DNA of 59,214 bases from Candidatus Cloacimonadota bacterium. GTDB lineage: Bacteria; Cloacimonadota; Cloacimonadia; Cloacimonadales; TCS61. Numbering within the stretch: position 1 is the stretch's first letter; every line of letters starts with the position of its first letter. Positions 25,278-33,191 of this stretch are shown one piece after another. The translations under genes and the position numbers were made by a program. The stretch spans positions 1 to 59,214 of the forward strand of contig JAUVLU010000013.1 in assembly GCA_030600585.1 (NCBI GenBank). Reading direction: 5' to 3'. The notes under the pieces are model-generated. The model had not been told where the DNA came from. It worked only from the letters and a program-made list of their open reading frames with translations, and ran no database searches.

Positions 25278-26018
25278 ATGAAAAAAATGGCAATAACCAT
25301 TACAATGCTTCTAATTATTGGAAGTATTTATGCTCAAACACACTCAGCAGAAGACATCCTGATAAATGCAGATGCAGTCGTGAATGCACCGCAAGATCAG
25401 GAAATATCGCTGAAAATGACTTTAACGGATAAAGGCGGAAACGAGAAAGTAAGAGAGATAAAGATGTATCAGAAAGGTGATGAAACTCGTTTAATTCGCT
25501 TTCTTTCACCGGCAGACCAGAAAGGTGTGAGTTTCTTATCACTTCCCGATGATGTTCAATATCTATATCTTCCTGCATTTCATAAAGTAAGACGAATTGC
25601 ATCTCACATAAAGAATGATAATTTCGCCGGTACGGATTTCAGTTATGACGATATGAGTGCCAGCAAATATGCAGAAGAATATGATGCCACTCTCTTGGAC
25701 AAAACAGATGATCTGTATATACTTGAACTGATTCCCAAACAAGGTGTGGAAAAGAATTACAGTAAACTGAAAATGTGGGCAAGGCAAGATAATTTTTATC
25801 CTGTAAAGGTAGAATTTTATGATAAGAATTCCACCCTTTGGAAATTATTTGAAAGCCGAAACATCAAAAAGAACGGTAAGTATTGGGTTGCATCAGAAGC
25901 AGAAATGACAGACCTGAAAAAACAGCACAGCACCAAAATGATCATTGATAAAGTGGAACTGGATAAAGGTCTTGCTGATAATATTTTTACTAAAAGAAAT
26001 CTGAAAAGAGTGAAATAG
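25278..26018 (+). CDS. LolA-like outer-membrane lipoprotein-sorting protein
   Basis: A 246-residue periplasmic protein with signal peptide MKKMAITITMLLIIGSIYAQ. The mature part matches the LolA-like family annotated as outer membrane lipoprotein-sorting protein. QTHSAEDILINADAVVNAPQ opens it, followed by GDETRLIRFLSPADQKGVSF, LPDDVQYLYLPAFHKVRRIA, and DNFAGTDFSYDDM, which is very typical. The half-barrel carries an acyl chain across the periplasm. Pairing with an MMPL exporter and a DUF1302-like barrel is a recurring arrangement, so it is likely the periplasmic carrier for the exported lipid. Confidence 0.85.
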   Translation: MKKMAITITMLLIIGSIYAQTHSAEDILINADAVVNAPQDQEISLKMTLTDKGGNEKVREIKMYQKGDETRLIRFLSPADQKGVSFLSLPDDVQYLYLPAFHKVRRIASHIKNDNFAGTDFSYDDMSASKYAEEYDATLLDKTDDLYILELIPKQGVEKNYSKLKMWARQDNFYPVKVEFYDKNSTLWKLFESRNIKKNGKYWVASEAEMTDLKKQHSTKMIIDKVELDKGLADNIFTKRNLKRVK

Positions 26019-26028
26019 ATTGGGTTAA

Positions 26029-26060
26029 AACTTCCGAAGTTTCAAAAAACTTCGGAAGTT
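26029..26060. repeat. perfect 14 bp palindrome
   Basis: AACTTCCGAAGTTT (26029-26042) and AAACTTCGGAAGTT (26047-26060) with a 4-base loop. It lies 11 bases after the LolA-like stop and has no T-run. It is the first of several palindromes up to 26198. Confidence 0.8.
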
Positions 26061-26123
26061 GATTCAAAAATAACTCAAAACCTTGCGAATGGTCACAGAC
26101 CTTCGCAATGGTTGAAAAACACC

Positions 26124-26165
26124 GACCATTACGGAGGTTTCGTAAACTCAACCATCCGTAAGGTC
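26124..26165. repeat. dispersed 42 bp repeat, inverted copy of 4429-4469
   Basis: GACCATTACGGAGGTTTCG and CTCAACCATCCGTAAGGTC flank a TAAA centre. The reverse complement equals the copy at 4429 except in the centre. A related but diverged pair (CCTTGCGAATGGTC and GACCTTCGCAATGGT, about 26081-26114) stands directly before it. Confidence 0.75.
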
Positions 26166-26174
26166 TTAATTCTT

Positions 26175-26198
26175 GTTCCCAAAGCCCTCTTTGGGAAC
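26175..26198. repeat. perfect 10 bp palindrome
   Basis: GTTCCCAAAG-CCCT-CTTTGGGAAC. It resembles the palindrome translated inside the sorting domain at 12706-12731, so the same kind of element is found both between and inside genes. Confidence 0.75.
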
Positions 26199-26253
26199 AT
26201 AATAATAAAATATGAAACAGGAAGTTTATTAAAAAAAAGAAAGGAGAAGTAGA

Positions 26254-27597
26254 ATGAGGAAAAAAGTATTTATAATAATCGGCATATTAATCGCAATATT
26301 CAGCAATTCTTATGCTCAAGCAGATTTCAGTATCAATGGTTATTTGAAAACAGATAATCGAATGCTCACGGATGATAATTATTTTACCTGGAATGAAAAT
26401 CAATTAGGACTCAAATTTGAAGGTTCGTATTCTGGCAAATATCATCTATACAGTGAAGTTCGTTTAAGAGGATTCGGCTTTCCTGAAACATCTCAAACAG
26501 CGGATTTGCAGAGCAAAAATAAAGTTTATAAATGGGATTTGGAATTTCGGGAAGCATATCTCGATCTATACCAGTTTGGTTTACAGGATTTGGATGTAAG
26601 GATCGGACGACAGGTAATTACATGGGGAACTGCTGATAGATTGAATCCGACCGGCAATATCTGTCCTGAAGATTTGGAAGATGTTTTCAATTTTGGTGAG
26701 CAATCGGGCGTAAATTCCGTTTTGACAACTTACTATTTGGGAGATTTCACTTTTTCTGGAGTATACGTTCCCGCCTTCACTCCGGCAGTTTTACCTTCAG
26801 GTATTTATGCTTCCGCTCTATCCGCACCAATGGAATTTCCGGTAGGAATGACGCTTCGTAAGTATTGGGACACAATAATCTTACCGGAACAGAAATTTAC
26901 AGAATCGTCGCAGGCAGCTTTTAAACTCGGCACTAGTTTATTTGATTATGATCTGTCGTTCAGTTATTATTACGGCAGAGACGATTTACCTTTGCTTAAC
27001 AAAGTTATTATTACTCCTGTCGATACATTGGGCACTGTAGATGCAACAGCTGAGATGATCTATCCGAAAATGCAGGTTATCGGTGCGGACTTTGCAGGAA
27101 GCTTTCTCGATGTAGGAATTTGGGGAGAAGCCGCTCTTACGATTCCTGAAAAGATAATACTTTCTACCGATTTAACAGCTTTAGGTATGGGAATTCAAGA
27201 ATCTGTTGCTCTCGATGATGCTCCGTATTGCAAATTCGTGTTTGGTGGAGATTATACATTCAAAAACGGATTGTATTTTAATGCTCAATATCTGCACGGT
27301 TTCATTCACGAAAGGGGAAATGACAATCTGAATGATTATCTTACATTTCACTTTGAAAAGAAATTCTTTAATGATGAATTGAAAATAGTTCCGATTGACG
27401 GAGCAATTTCTGTAACTGATTGGGATGATTACGAAAACAACTATGGTTTAGTCCTTAATCCTGAATTATCTTTTCTTCCGTATGATAATATTGAAATGAT
27501 TCTCGGAGCGTTTATTCTCGATGGAAAAGGAAGCAATATGTTCAGTAGTTTGAAGGATAATGATGAAGTATATTTCAAAGCAAAAGTGAGTTTTTAA
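26254..27597 (+). CDS. DUF1302-like outer-membrane beta-barrel
   Basis: A 447-residue outer-membrane protein with signal peptide MRKKVFIIIGILIAIFSNSY then AQA. Alternating strands run throughout, and the block DVRIGRQVITWGTADRLNPT is a hallmark of DUF1302-like barrels. It ends with an aromatic residue (YFKAKVSF), as barrels do for BAM assembly. DUF1302 proteins are found next to LolA-like proteins and RND exporters, as here. A role as the outer-membrane exit or receptor of the lipid route is inferred. Confidence 0.8.
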   Translation: MRKKVFIIIGILIAIFSNSYAQADFSINGYLKTDNRMLTDDNYFTWNENQLGLKFEGSYSGKYHLYSEVRLRGFGFPETSQTADLQSKNKVYKWDLEFREAYLDLYQFGLQDLDVRIGRQVITWGTADRLNPTGNICPEDLEDVFNFGEQSGVNSVLTTYYLGDFTFSGVYVPAFTPAVLPSGIYASALSAPMEFPVGMTLRKYWDTIILPEQKFTESSQAAFKLGTSLFDYDLSFSYYYGRDDLPLLNKVIITPVDTLGTVDATAEMIYPKMQVIGADFAGSFLDVGIWGEAALTIPEKIILSTDLTALGMGIQESVALDDAPYCKFVFGGDYTFKNGLYFNAQYLHGFIHERGNDNLNDYLTFHFEKKFFNDELKIVPIDGAISVTDWDDYENNYGLVLNPELSFLPYDNIEMILGAFILDGKGSNMFSSLKDNDEVYFKAKVSF

Positions 27598-27608
27598 AAA
27601 AAAGTGAA

Positions 27609-27806
27609 ATGGAATATTCAAAAATTATATTCCTGATAATAGGTTCTCTTTTTTTTCTATTTGGCATTGCAATAACTATTTATCCAAATGAAATCGGGAG
27701 ATGGTTAAAAAATCATTCTTTTCTATCGAATGATTCATTGTATTTAATCGGTTATATTCTGGGTTTATTTGGGTTAACAATATTGGTTATAATATTTTGG
27801 GGGTAG
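27609..27806 (+). CDS. small two-helix membrane protein
   Basis: A 65-residue protein made of two hydrophobic segments: KIIFLIIGSLFFLFGIAITI at the front and YLIGYILGLFGLTILVIIFW near the end, joined by PNEIGRWLKNHSFLS. It starts 11 bases after the barrel gene and ends 7 bases before the next, so it is part of the same transcript. I do not recognise a family. Confidence 0.55.
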   Translation: MEYSKIIFLIIGSLFFLFGIAITIYPNEIGRWLKNHSFLSNDSLYLIGYILGLFGLTILVIIFWG

Positions 27807-27813
27807 TTTAATT

Positions 27814-28254
27814 ATGTTACTGAAGTATATTTTGCTCGCTGTTTTTGGAATTGCAATGGCTCATCTGGAAGGAGTCGTTGTCGTCTATTTGCGTAAAGCT
27901 CTCGATTTTAATGAAAATGGTTCGAATATAAATTTTCTGCAGAAATTTCCTAAAAAATATCTTTTCATTGAACGAACAAGGGAAGCAGCTACGATCATTA
28001 TGCTCGTTGTATTAGCTGTTCTTGTTGGAAATGGTTTGTTTGATATGATCATCGTTTTCCTCTGGACATTTGCTTTTTGGGATTTATTCTATTATGTTTC
28101 ACTCTATGTTTTGATAAAATGGCCGAATAATCTTAAAACAATAGATGTTCTTTTTCTCATTCCCAAACCCTGGATCGCCCCGGTCTGGTTTCCGATATGT
28201 ATCTCATCGATAACAATTCTGTGTATTTTTATATATCTGGTTTTTTTATCTTGA
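27814..28254 (+). CDS. polytopic membrane protein of unknown function
   Basis: A 146-residue inner-membrane protein with about four hydrophobic segments. LLKYILLAVFGIAMAHLEGV opens it; EGVVVVYLRKAL and IERTREAATIIMLVVLAVLV carry charges at the membrane border; FLWTFAFWDLFYYVSLYVLI and the end IPKPWIAPVWFPICIS are rich in aromatic residues. The embedded His, Glu and Arg residues look enzyme- or transport-like, but I cannot assign a function. Confidence 0.6.
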   Translation: MLLKYILLAVFGIAMAHLEGVVVVYLRKALDFNENGSNINFLQKFPKKYLFIERTREAATIIMLVVLAVLVGNGLFDMIIVFLWTFAFWDLFYYVSLYVLIKWPNNLKTIDVLFLIPKPWIAPVWFPICISSITILCIFIYLVFLS

Positions 28255-28299
28255 GTCCAGTCCAATAATGATTACTGAAGATAAAAGGAGAATTATATA

Positions 28300-28407
28300 A
28301 TGAGCAATGATAATGAAGCCGTACGTGTACTGGAATTGCTGTGTTGTTTTCAATCTATTACAGAACGTTGCAAAGATATTCTAGAAAATATAAATTTCAG
28401 GAGATAA
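28300..28407 (+). pseudogene. fragment of a DUF2156 gene
   Basis: The 35-codon frame reads MSNDNEAVRVLELLCCFQSI then TERCKDILENINFRR. Its middle (LLCCFQSITERCKDILE) is almost the same as LLCCFQTITERCKDILE in the intact gene at 29068, and the DNA matches closely over about 60 bases (28336-28395 with 29310-29370). A good ribosome-binding site (AAAAGGAG) precedes the ATG. It is probably the remnant of a duplicated gene; translation may still couple into the next gene. Confidence 0.6.
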
Positions 28408-28410
28408 CTT

Positions 28411-29007
28411 TTGAGAATTTTATACAGAATTTTTGCATTCATTGTAAATTTATTCTCCAAAGTTATTGGAAACCTAAAGATAATTCATCCTGAGAGATTA
28501 AGAGATATTGAGGGCTGTATTATTGCTCCCAACCATATTAAAGCTAGTGATGCACCTTTTATTATGAGTATCTTTCAAAAAGAGATGTATTTAATTGCCA
28601 AAAAAGAACTTTTTGAAATTCCGTTTTTAAATATTTTGATAAAATATGTGGGAGCAATTTCAGTTCGGCGTGGTCAAGTGGATAGAAAAGCTATTGTTCA
28701 AGCAAAAGCGGTATTAGAAAAAGGCTATATACTAATGGTATTTCCCGAAGGTTCCAGAAAATCAGATACTGCCAAACCGGGGATCGGAAAAATAGCTTTC
28801 GAATCTCAAAGCGATATTGTACCTATTTTTATCAAATATCCCAAAAGCTGGATTAAATCTGTTATCAGAAAAGATTGTATGAAAATTGTGGTTGGTGAGA
28901 AAATTATAATTTCAGAATATGAAATATCTGAGAATCATAAAGATGTTTATCGTTTTATTGCCAAAGATATTTTGCAAAAAATAATGATGTTAGAAAAAGA
29001 GTGCTAG
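28411..29007 (+). CDS. plsC: 1-acyl-glycerol-3-phosphate-type acyltransferase (PlsC family)
   Basis: A 198-residue membrane-associated acyltransferase. The HX4D motif is NHIKASDAPF, and the substrate motif is MVFPEGSRKSD; ISVRRGQVDRKAI lies between them. An N-terminal amphipathic or hydrophobic stretch (ILYRIFAFIVNLFSKVIGNL) anchors it. PlsC homologues add acyl chains to lysophosphatidic acid or other lipids. It starts at TTG, with CAGGAG 10 bases upstream. Between lipid-export genes and a DUF2156 gene it could make a specialised lipid rather than bulk phosphatidic acid. Confidence 0.85.
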   Translation: MRILYRIFAFIVNLFSKVIGNLKIIHPERLRDIEGCIIAPNHIKASDAPFIMSIFQKEMYLIAKKELFEIPFLNILIKYVGAISVRRGQVDRKAIVQAKAVLEKGYILMVFPEGSRKSDTAKPGIGKIAFESQSDIVPIFIKYPKSWIKSVIRKDCMKIVVGEKIIISEYEISENHKDVYRFIAKDILQKIMMLEKEC

Positions 29008-29067
29008 GATTTATTGAAATTAAAGAATTTAATATTCAAATTCTTTTAACAAAAGGAAAATAGTAAA

Positions 29068-30240
29068 ATGCAAAAAGAAAATGAAGCTGATCTTGTGCTA
29101 GAATTACTGAAAAAATATGGCTATCATTCCCAATCATACAATATCCTGCGCAGCGACAAATCATACTTTTATTCGTCTTCCGGTATCGAGGGAGTGATCG
29201 CTTATGTTGTTAAAGCCAATGTGGCGATGGCAGCGGCTGATCCTGTCTGTGACCCTTCCAATATTAATTCGTTTGTTACTGAATTCAGAATGTTCTGTAA
29301 AGAGCGGAAATTGCTGTGTTGTTTTCAAACTATCACAGAACGTTGCAAAGATATTCTAGAAGAAATGGGGTTTGGAATGATTAAAATAGGCGAAGAACCT
29401 ATCTTTGATTTAGAACAATTTTCGTTGGATGGAAGCAAGTTTAGAAGTTTGCGAAAAAACATAAATCAAGCGAAAAAACAAGGTTTGTCAATTGTGGAAT
29501 ATCATCCTCTTTTGGAGAGACAACCGGAATGGGAAAAAGATATGGAAGAACTTTCCGCTATCTGGAAAAAATTCAAAGGCTCGGGTGAGTTCTCTTTCCT
29601 GATTGGAGAACCTGCTATAGACAATCCCAAAGACAGGAAATATTTTCTGGCACTCCTCGATAACAGAGTTGAAGCATTTGTGGTTTGCACTCCCGTTTAC
29701 ACAAGAAACGGAATTTACTTCGATGTAATGCGCCGCCAGGAAAAAACTTTAAATGGATTGCCGCAGTTATTATTTACAGAATCTTTTCGTATCTTAAAAG
29801 AGCAAGGATACACGATGGCAACTCTTGGAACTGCACCACTTTCATACGAACATACAACTGATTCGGAGCAAAGTAGAATAATTAAAACAGCACTCAAATT
29901 AGCGTTTAATCGTTTGGGATATTTTCATAGATTCAAACCACTTTATAAATTTAAAAGACAATTTGGTCCAACCTCGTGGGAAAGTCGTTACCTTGCATTT
30001 TCACCTAAACTATTCAATCCGATTATTCTCTATGCTCTTCTGAAGGTTTATGATCCGACCAGTGTAACCAGAAAACTTTTATATCAACTGAATTCCGCTT
30101 GGAAAAGTATTAACAAACTAAAAGATGGTTCCGTTGATTTTTTAGGTTCTACTTCCGGAAATGTAATTAAAGGAATCAAAGGAACAAGTCATAAAGCAGT
30201 TGGGAAAACTAAAAGGAAAATTACTAAACTATTGCAGTAG
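29068..30240 (+). CDS. DUF2156 (MprF C-terminal-like) protein
   Basis: A 390-residue soluble protein of the DUF2156 family, which is the cytosolic domain of lysyl-phosphatidylglycerol synthase MprF and has a twin-GNAT fold. Typical blocks are EGVIAYVVKANVAMAAADPV, SLRKNINQAKKQGLSIVEY, and YTMATLGTAPLSYEHT. There is no flippase part. It may transfer an aminoacyl group from tRNA onto a lipid head group, or another acyl group. The C-terminal tail is strongly basic (KAVGKTKRKITKLL). It is the last gene of the block and ends at a shared bidirectional terminator. A degenerate copy of one part lies at 28300. Confidence 0.75.
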   Translation: MQKENEADLVLELLKKYGYHSQSYNILRSDKSYFYSSSGIEGVIAYVVKANVAMAAADPVCDPSNINSFVTEFRMFCKERKLLCCFQTITERCKDILEEMGFGMIKIGEEPIFDLEQFSLDGSKFRSLRKNINQAKKQGLSIVEYHPLLERQPEWEKDMEELSAIWKKFKGSGEFSFLIGEPAIDNPKDRKYFLALLDNRVEAFVVCTPVYTRNGIYFDVMRRQEKTLNGLPQLLFTESFRILKEQGYTMATLGTAPLSYEHTTDSEQSRIIKTALKLAFNRLGYFHRFKPLYKFKRQFGPTSWESRYLAFSPKLFNPIILYALLKVYDPTSVTRKLLYQLNSAWKSINKLKDGSVDFLGSTSGNVIKGIKGTSHKAVGKTKRKITKLLQ

Positions 30241-30372
30241 TTTTTTTTAAGAAGACTGTGGCTAATTTTGTGCTCCAAGTTCAGATTGAAAGAAAAGCAA
30301 GAAGTACCTGGCACGCAGCCGATAGGCAATATTCACTCCATTTTATTAAGAGTGTTGGAGTACTCTAAACCA

Positions 30373-30410
30373 AAAAAGCCCTGCTCGATAAACGAGTCAG
30401 GGCTTTTCGT
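30373..30410. terminator. bidirectional terminator between convergent genes
   Basis: AAAAAAGCCCTG-CTCG-ATAAA-CGAG-TCAGGGCTTTT with A-rich and T-rich sides serves both the DUF2156 gene (+) and sppA (-). It is the parent-like copy of the hairpin at 10252. Bases 30241-30372 hold nothing recognisable. Confidence 0.9.
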
Positions 30411-30421
30411 TTAGGGAGGAG

Positions 30422-32788
30422 TTATTTGATTTCCGGTTTTACCGGTAAGATCATCAAGTAATTTTCACCATCTAATTTTTTCATTTTTGTGCCAAATTCC
30501 CAGACTGTTTTCAATCCTTCAGGAATAACGGATGAAGCTTTCATACCAAGTGTAAATGTCATATCAGAATCATCACCTTCAAATTCAACAAGTTTCACTT
30601 CATTTTCCAGATCAGCCAGTATTTTCATTTCCTTAACTGCCAGATCCATTCCACCCAGCGCATCAATTAGTCCACGTTCAAATGCCTGCTTGCCGGTCCA
30701 AACTCTACCTTGCGCAATCTTATGAACATCATCTTTTGGCAGGTTGCGTCCTTCTGCTACGATCGAGATGAATCTATCATAGAAGTGTTGAATGGCATCT
30801 TCAGCAATCTTCTTCTCTCCAGCAGTAATTTGTCTGTGAGTTGAACCGAAATCGGCATGTTTACCTTTCTTCACGGTATCCCAGTTTACATGGATCTTTT
30901 CATACAATCTTTCAAAAACGGGAAATATACCAATCACACCGATCGAGCCGGTTATTGTAGTTGGCTGCGCGATAATTTTATCTGCAAAAGCTGCAATATA
31001 ATATCCACCGCTGGCAGCTACACCGCCCATGGAAACGATAACAGGTTTCTTGTTTTTCCCTGTTTTACAAAGTTCAACTTCTCTGGCAATAACATCAGAA
31101 GCAAGAGCAGAACCGCCGCCGCTATTTACACGGATGATAATACCTTTTACCGTTTTATTTTCACGCGCTTTCTTAATTGCTTTTGCAGTTGTTTCCGAGC
31201 CTATGGATTTTCCGGGAATCCCTTCACCGGAATGGATGTTGCCAACTGCATAGATAAGTGCGATATTATCTTTTTTACTTTTACTCCATTTAGTTGTTGC
31301 AGCATTGTTATGATATTTCTCTACTATCTTACCAGATTGATATTTATTTTTTATTTCTTTTTCAAGTTGATCTTCGTAGATCACCCCGTCAATAAGCCCA
31401 AGTTCAAGTGCTTTATTAGCATTCCAATACGGTCCTTCATCGATAAGCTGTTGTACAGGTTTTGTTAGTTTCTCACCTCTTCCCTCTTCTATCATCATCA
31501 CGATTTCATTATAAATATCTTCTAGAAGAGCTTCATAAGTTTCGCGCTCTGCATCTGTCATGTGATCTTCACTTATGGAATTGCCGGCTGTTTTGTAATC
31601 ATGACTTTTCAGGTTGACCACATCTATTCCAAGCGTATCGAGCAAGTTTTTAAAGTAAGGTATATTCACAGAAATACCTTTTAGATCTATTGAACCGATT
31701 GGATTAAGATATATTTCATCGGCAACAGAAGCTGCAAAAGCATAATTAGCGCCGCTTATCCCTTCGTAATAGAACACGATCTTTTTACCGCTTGATTTGA
31801 AATCTAACAGTGCATTCTTGAGTTCAGTACGTTGAGCAAATCCGGCAGCAAAATTTCCGGATTTAAAAACAAGACCTTTTACATTCTCATCTTCCTTAAG
31901 TTTTTCTATATCTTCAATTATATCAGATAAAGTTTTACCTTTTGACATCACAATTTTGAAAGGTCCGATCTTTTGAACCGGATTTTTTTCCATTATCTCA
32001 CCTTTCAATTCGTAATCGAGAAAATAGTTCTTTTTCTTTCCGATAAATGTGCGGAACGCCTTGTCTGATGCACTTAAATAGTATTGACCGTGAGAGAATT
32101 CATTTTCGGTATCTGCGCTTACACTGCTGCCTATTCCAAAATTCCCAAAAGAAATTCCAAAATCAATACCAAAGGTTTCATCTTCCATATTATAGGAACC
32201 GCCAAGTTTTACACCATCCAGAATTTCTGTTTGTAATCCTGCCACAGGTTTGGAAAATTCTTCTCCATCATAATTCATATCGGCACTCACGGTAAGCCTG
32301 TCTGTCCATTTACTATCAAAGAATATTGGTCTTACTGCCACACCAAGACCGTAATTTCTTTCATCATTGAACACATCATTCATAACAGCTCCGATCGATA
32401 AAAAATCTGCCGGACGGAACAGGATGGATTCGGATAATTTTCCATCTTTGAAATGCTTGTTATTCCAATCCCAGGAAGTTCCAAAATAAAGGTTTGGAGA
32501 TAATTCTGCCATAGAAGAGAATATAGCTAATCTGTGTGAAGAGCTTCTTCCATATTGATCCAGTATGTATGTAAAATTATTACCGCCAATTATAAGTGAA
32601 TAATCCTCCTCAGAAAAACCATCCTTATCATAATTTCCCAAAAAGGTGAATCCACCACTATTTCCAACTCCCATCGCTGCCGGATTTACTTTTGCAGCCA
32701 TAAAGTTATCTGTGTTTGCCAGCGAATTATAAGCCAACAACGCTCCGGTTAATCCAATTAACAATAATACGAATAAAATCTTTTTCAT
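30422..32788 (-). CDS. sppA: signal peptide peptidase SppA with N-terminal barrel-like domain
   Basis: A 788-residue fusion. After the signal peptide (MKKILFVLLLIGLTGALLAY), residues 21-250 look like an outer-membrane strand-rich domain (NPAAMGVGNSGGFTFLGNYD, many G-x-aromatic strands), ending before the protease. The SppA 67-kDa-type part (about 270-770) has the catalytic lysine in SHDYKTAGN (K399) and the serine in VAASGGYYIAAFAD (S593), 194 residues apart as in E. coli protease IV. SppA degrades cleaved signal peptides and membrane peptides. No second hydrophobic anchor is obvious, so the location (periplasm or outer membrane) is open. Its 3' end is duplicated at 10300-10338. Confidence 0.9.
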   Translation of the reverse strand: MKKILFVLLLIGLTGALLAYNSLANTDNFMAAKVNPAAMGVGNSGGFTFLGNYDKDGFSEEDYSLIIGGNNFTYILDQYGRSSSHRLAIFSSMAELSPNLYFGTSWDWNNKHFKDGKLSESILFRPADFLSIGAVMNDVFNDERNYGLGVAVRPIFFDSKWTDRLTVSADMNYDGEEFSKPVAGLQTEILDGVKLGGSYNMEDETFGIDFGISFGNFGIGSSVSADTENEFSHGQYYLSASDKAFRTFIGKKKNYFLDYELKGEIMEKNPVQKIGPFKIVMSKGKTLSDIIEDIEKLKEDENVKGLVFKSGNFAAGFAQRTELKNALLDFKSSGKKIVFYYEGISGANYAFAASVADEIYLNPIGSIDLKGISVNIPYFKNLLDTLGIDVVNLKSHDYKTAGNSISEDHMTDAERETYEALLEDIYNEIVMMIEEGRGEKLTKPVQQLIDEGPYWNANKALELGLIDGVIYEDQLEKEIKNKYQSGKIVEKYHNNAATTKWSKSKKDNIALIYAVGNIHSGEGIPGKSIGSETTAKAIKKARENKTVKGIIIRVNSGGGSALASDVIAREVELCKTGKNKKPVIVSMGGVAASGGYYIAAFADKIIAQPTTITGSIGVIGIFPVFERLYEKIHVNWDTVKKGKHADFGSTHRQITAGEKKIAEDAIQHFYDRFISIVAEGRNLPKDDVHKIAQGRVWTGKQAFERGLIDALGGMDLAVKEMKILADLENEVKLVEFEGDDSDMTFTLGMKASSVIPEGLKTVWEFGTKMKKLDGENYLMILPVKPEIK

Positions 32789-33191
32789 TTTTCATTTCTC
32801 CTTTTTAGTTTATTTAAAAGTTTAACATAATCCATTTTCTGTGTCCTCCTGAGGTTTCTTTCAGCCTTACTTGCGAAGGAACTCATGGAAGAACTTGCAG
32901 CTTTACATCTTGCTTGGATAGAGATTCTTCCCAAAAACAACGTGCAAGATTCGTCAGAATGACAGTAATTTTTCATTATATTTTCCTTAATAAATATTTA
33001 CAAAATTAACTTCGTCATTGCGTCCATTCTCCGTAGTACTACGAAGGACGAAAGGAACGCAAGTGATGTGGCAATCATTTCTTTCTCTTCTCTCACTGCA
33101 GAGATTGCTTCGCTCGAAGCCGTAGAAAGAAAACTCGCAAAGACAATTTTTTACCTTTCTAACTAAAACTCTCAATTTTGCAAATTTCACT
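32789..33191. repeat. 400 bp intergenic region of interspersed repeats
   Basis: Two elements fill it. At 32843-32963 one edge reads GTCCTCCTGAGG and the other TCAGAATGAC. At 33014-33144 the edges GTCATTGCG and CGCAAAGAC are inverted and enclose GTGATGTGGCAATC and GAGATTGCTTCGCTC. Both resemble short interspersed repeats found in many bacterial genomes. Short open frames here have no family features and read through the repeats, so I do not call genes. Confidence 0.65.

Noticed and set aside
32785-33190. Two short minus-strand frames of 63 and 67 codons upstream of sppA
   Set aside because: They are translations of interspersed repeats (edges GTCATTGCG, TCAGAATGAC) and lack family features or conserved starts.
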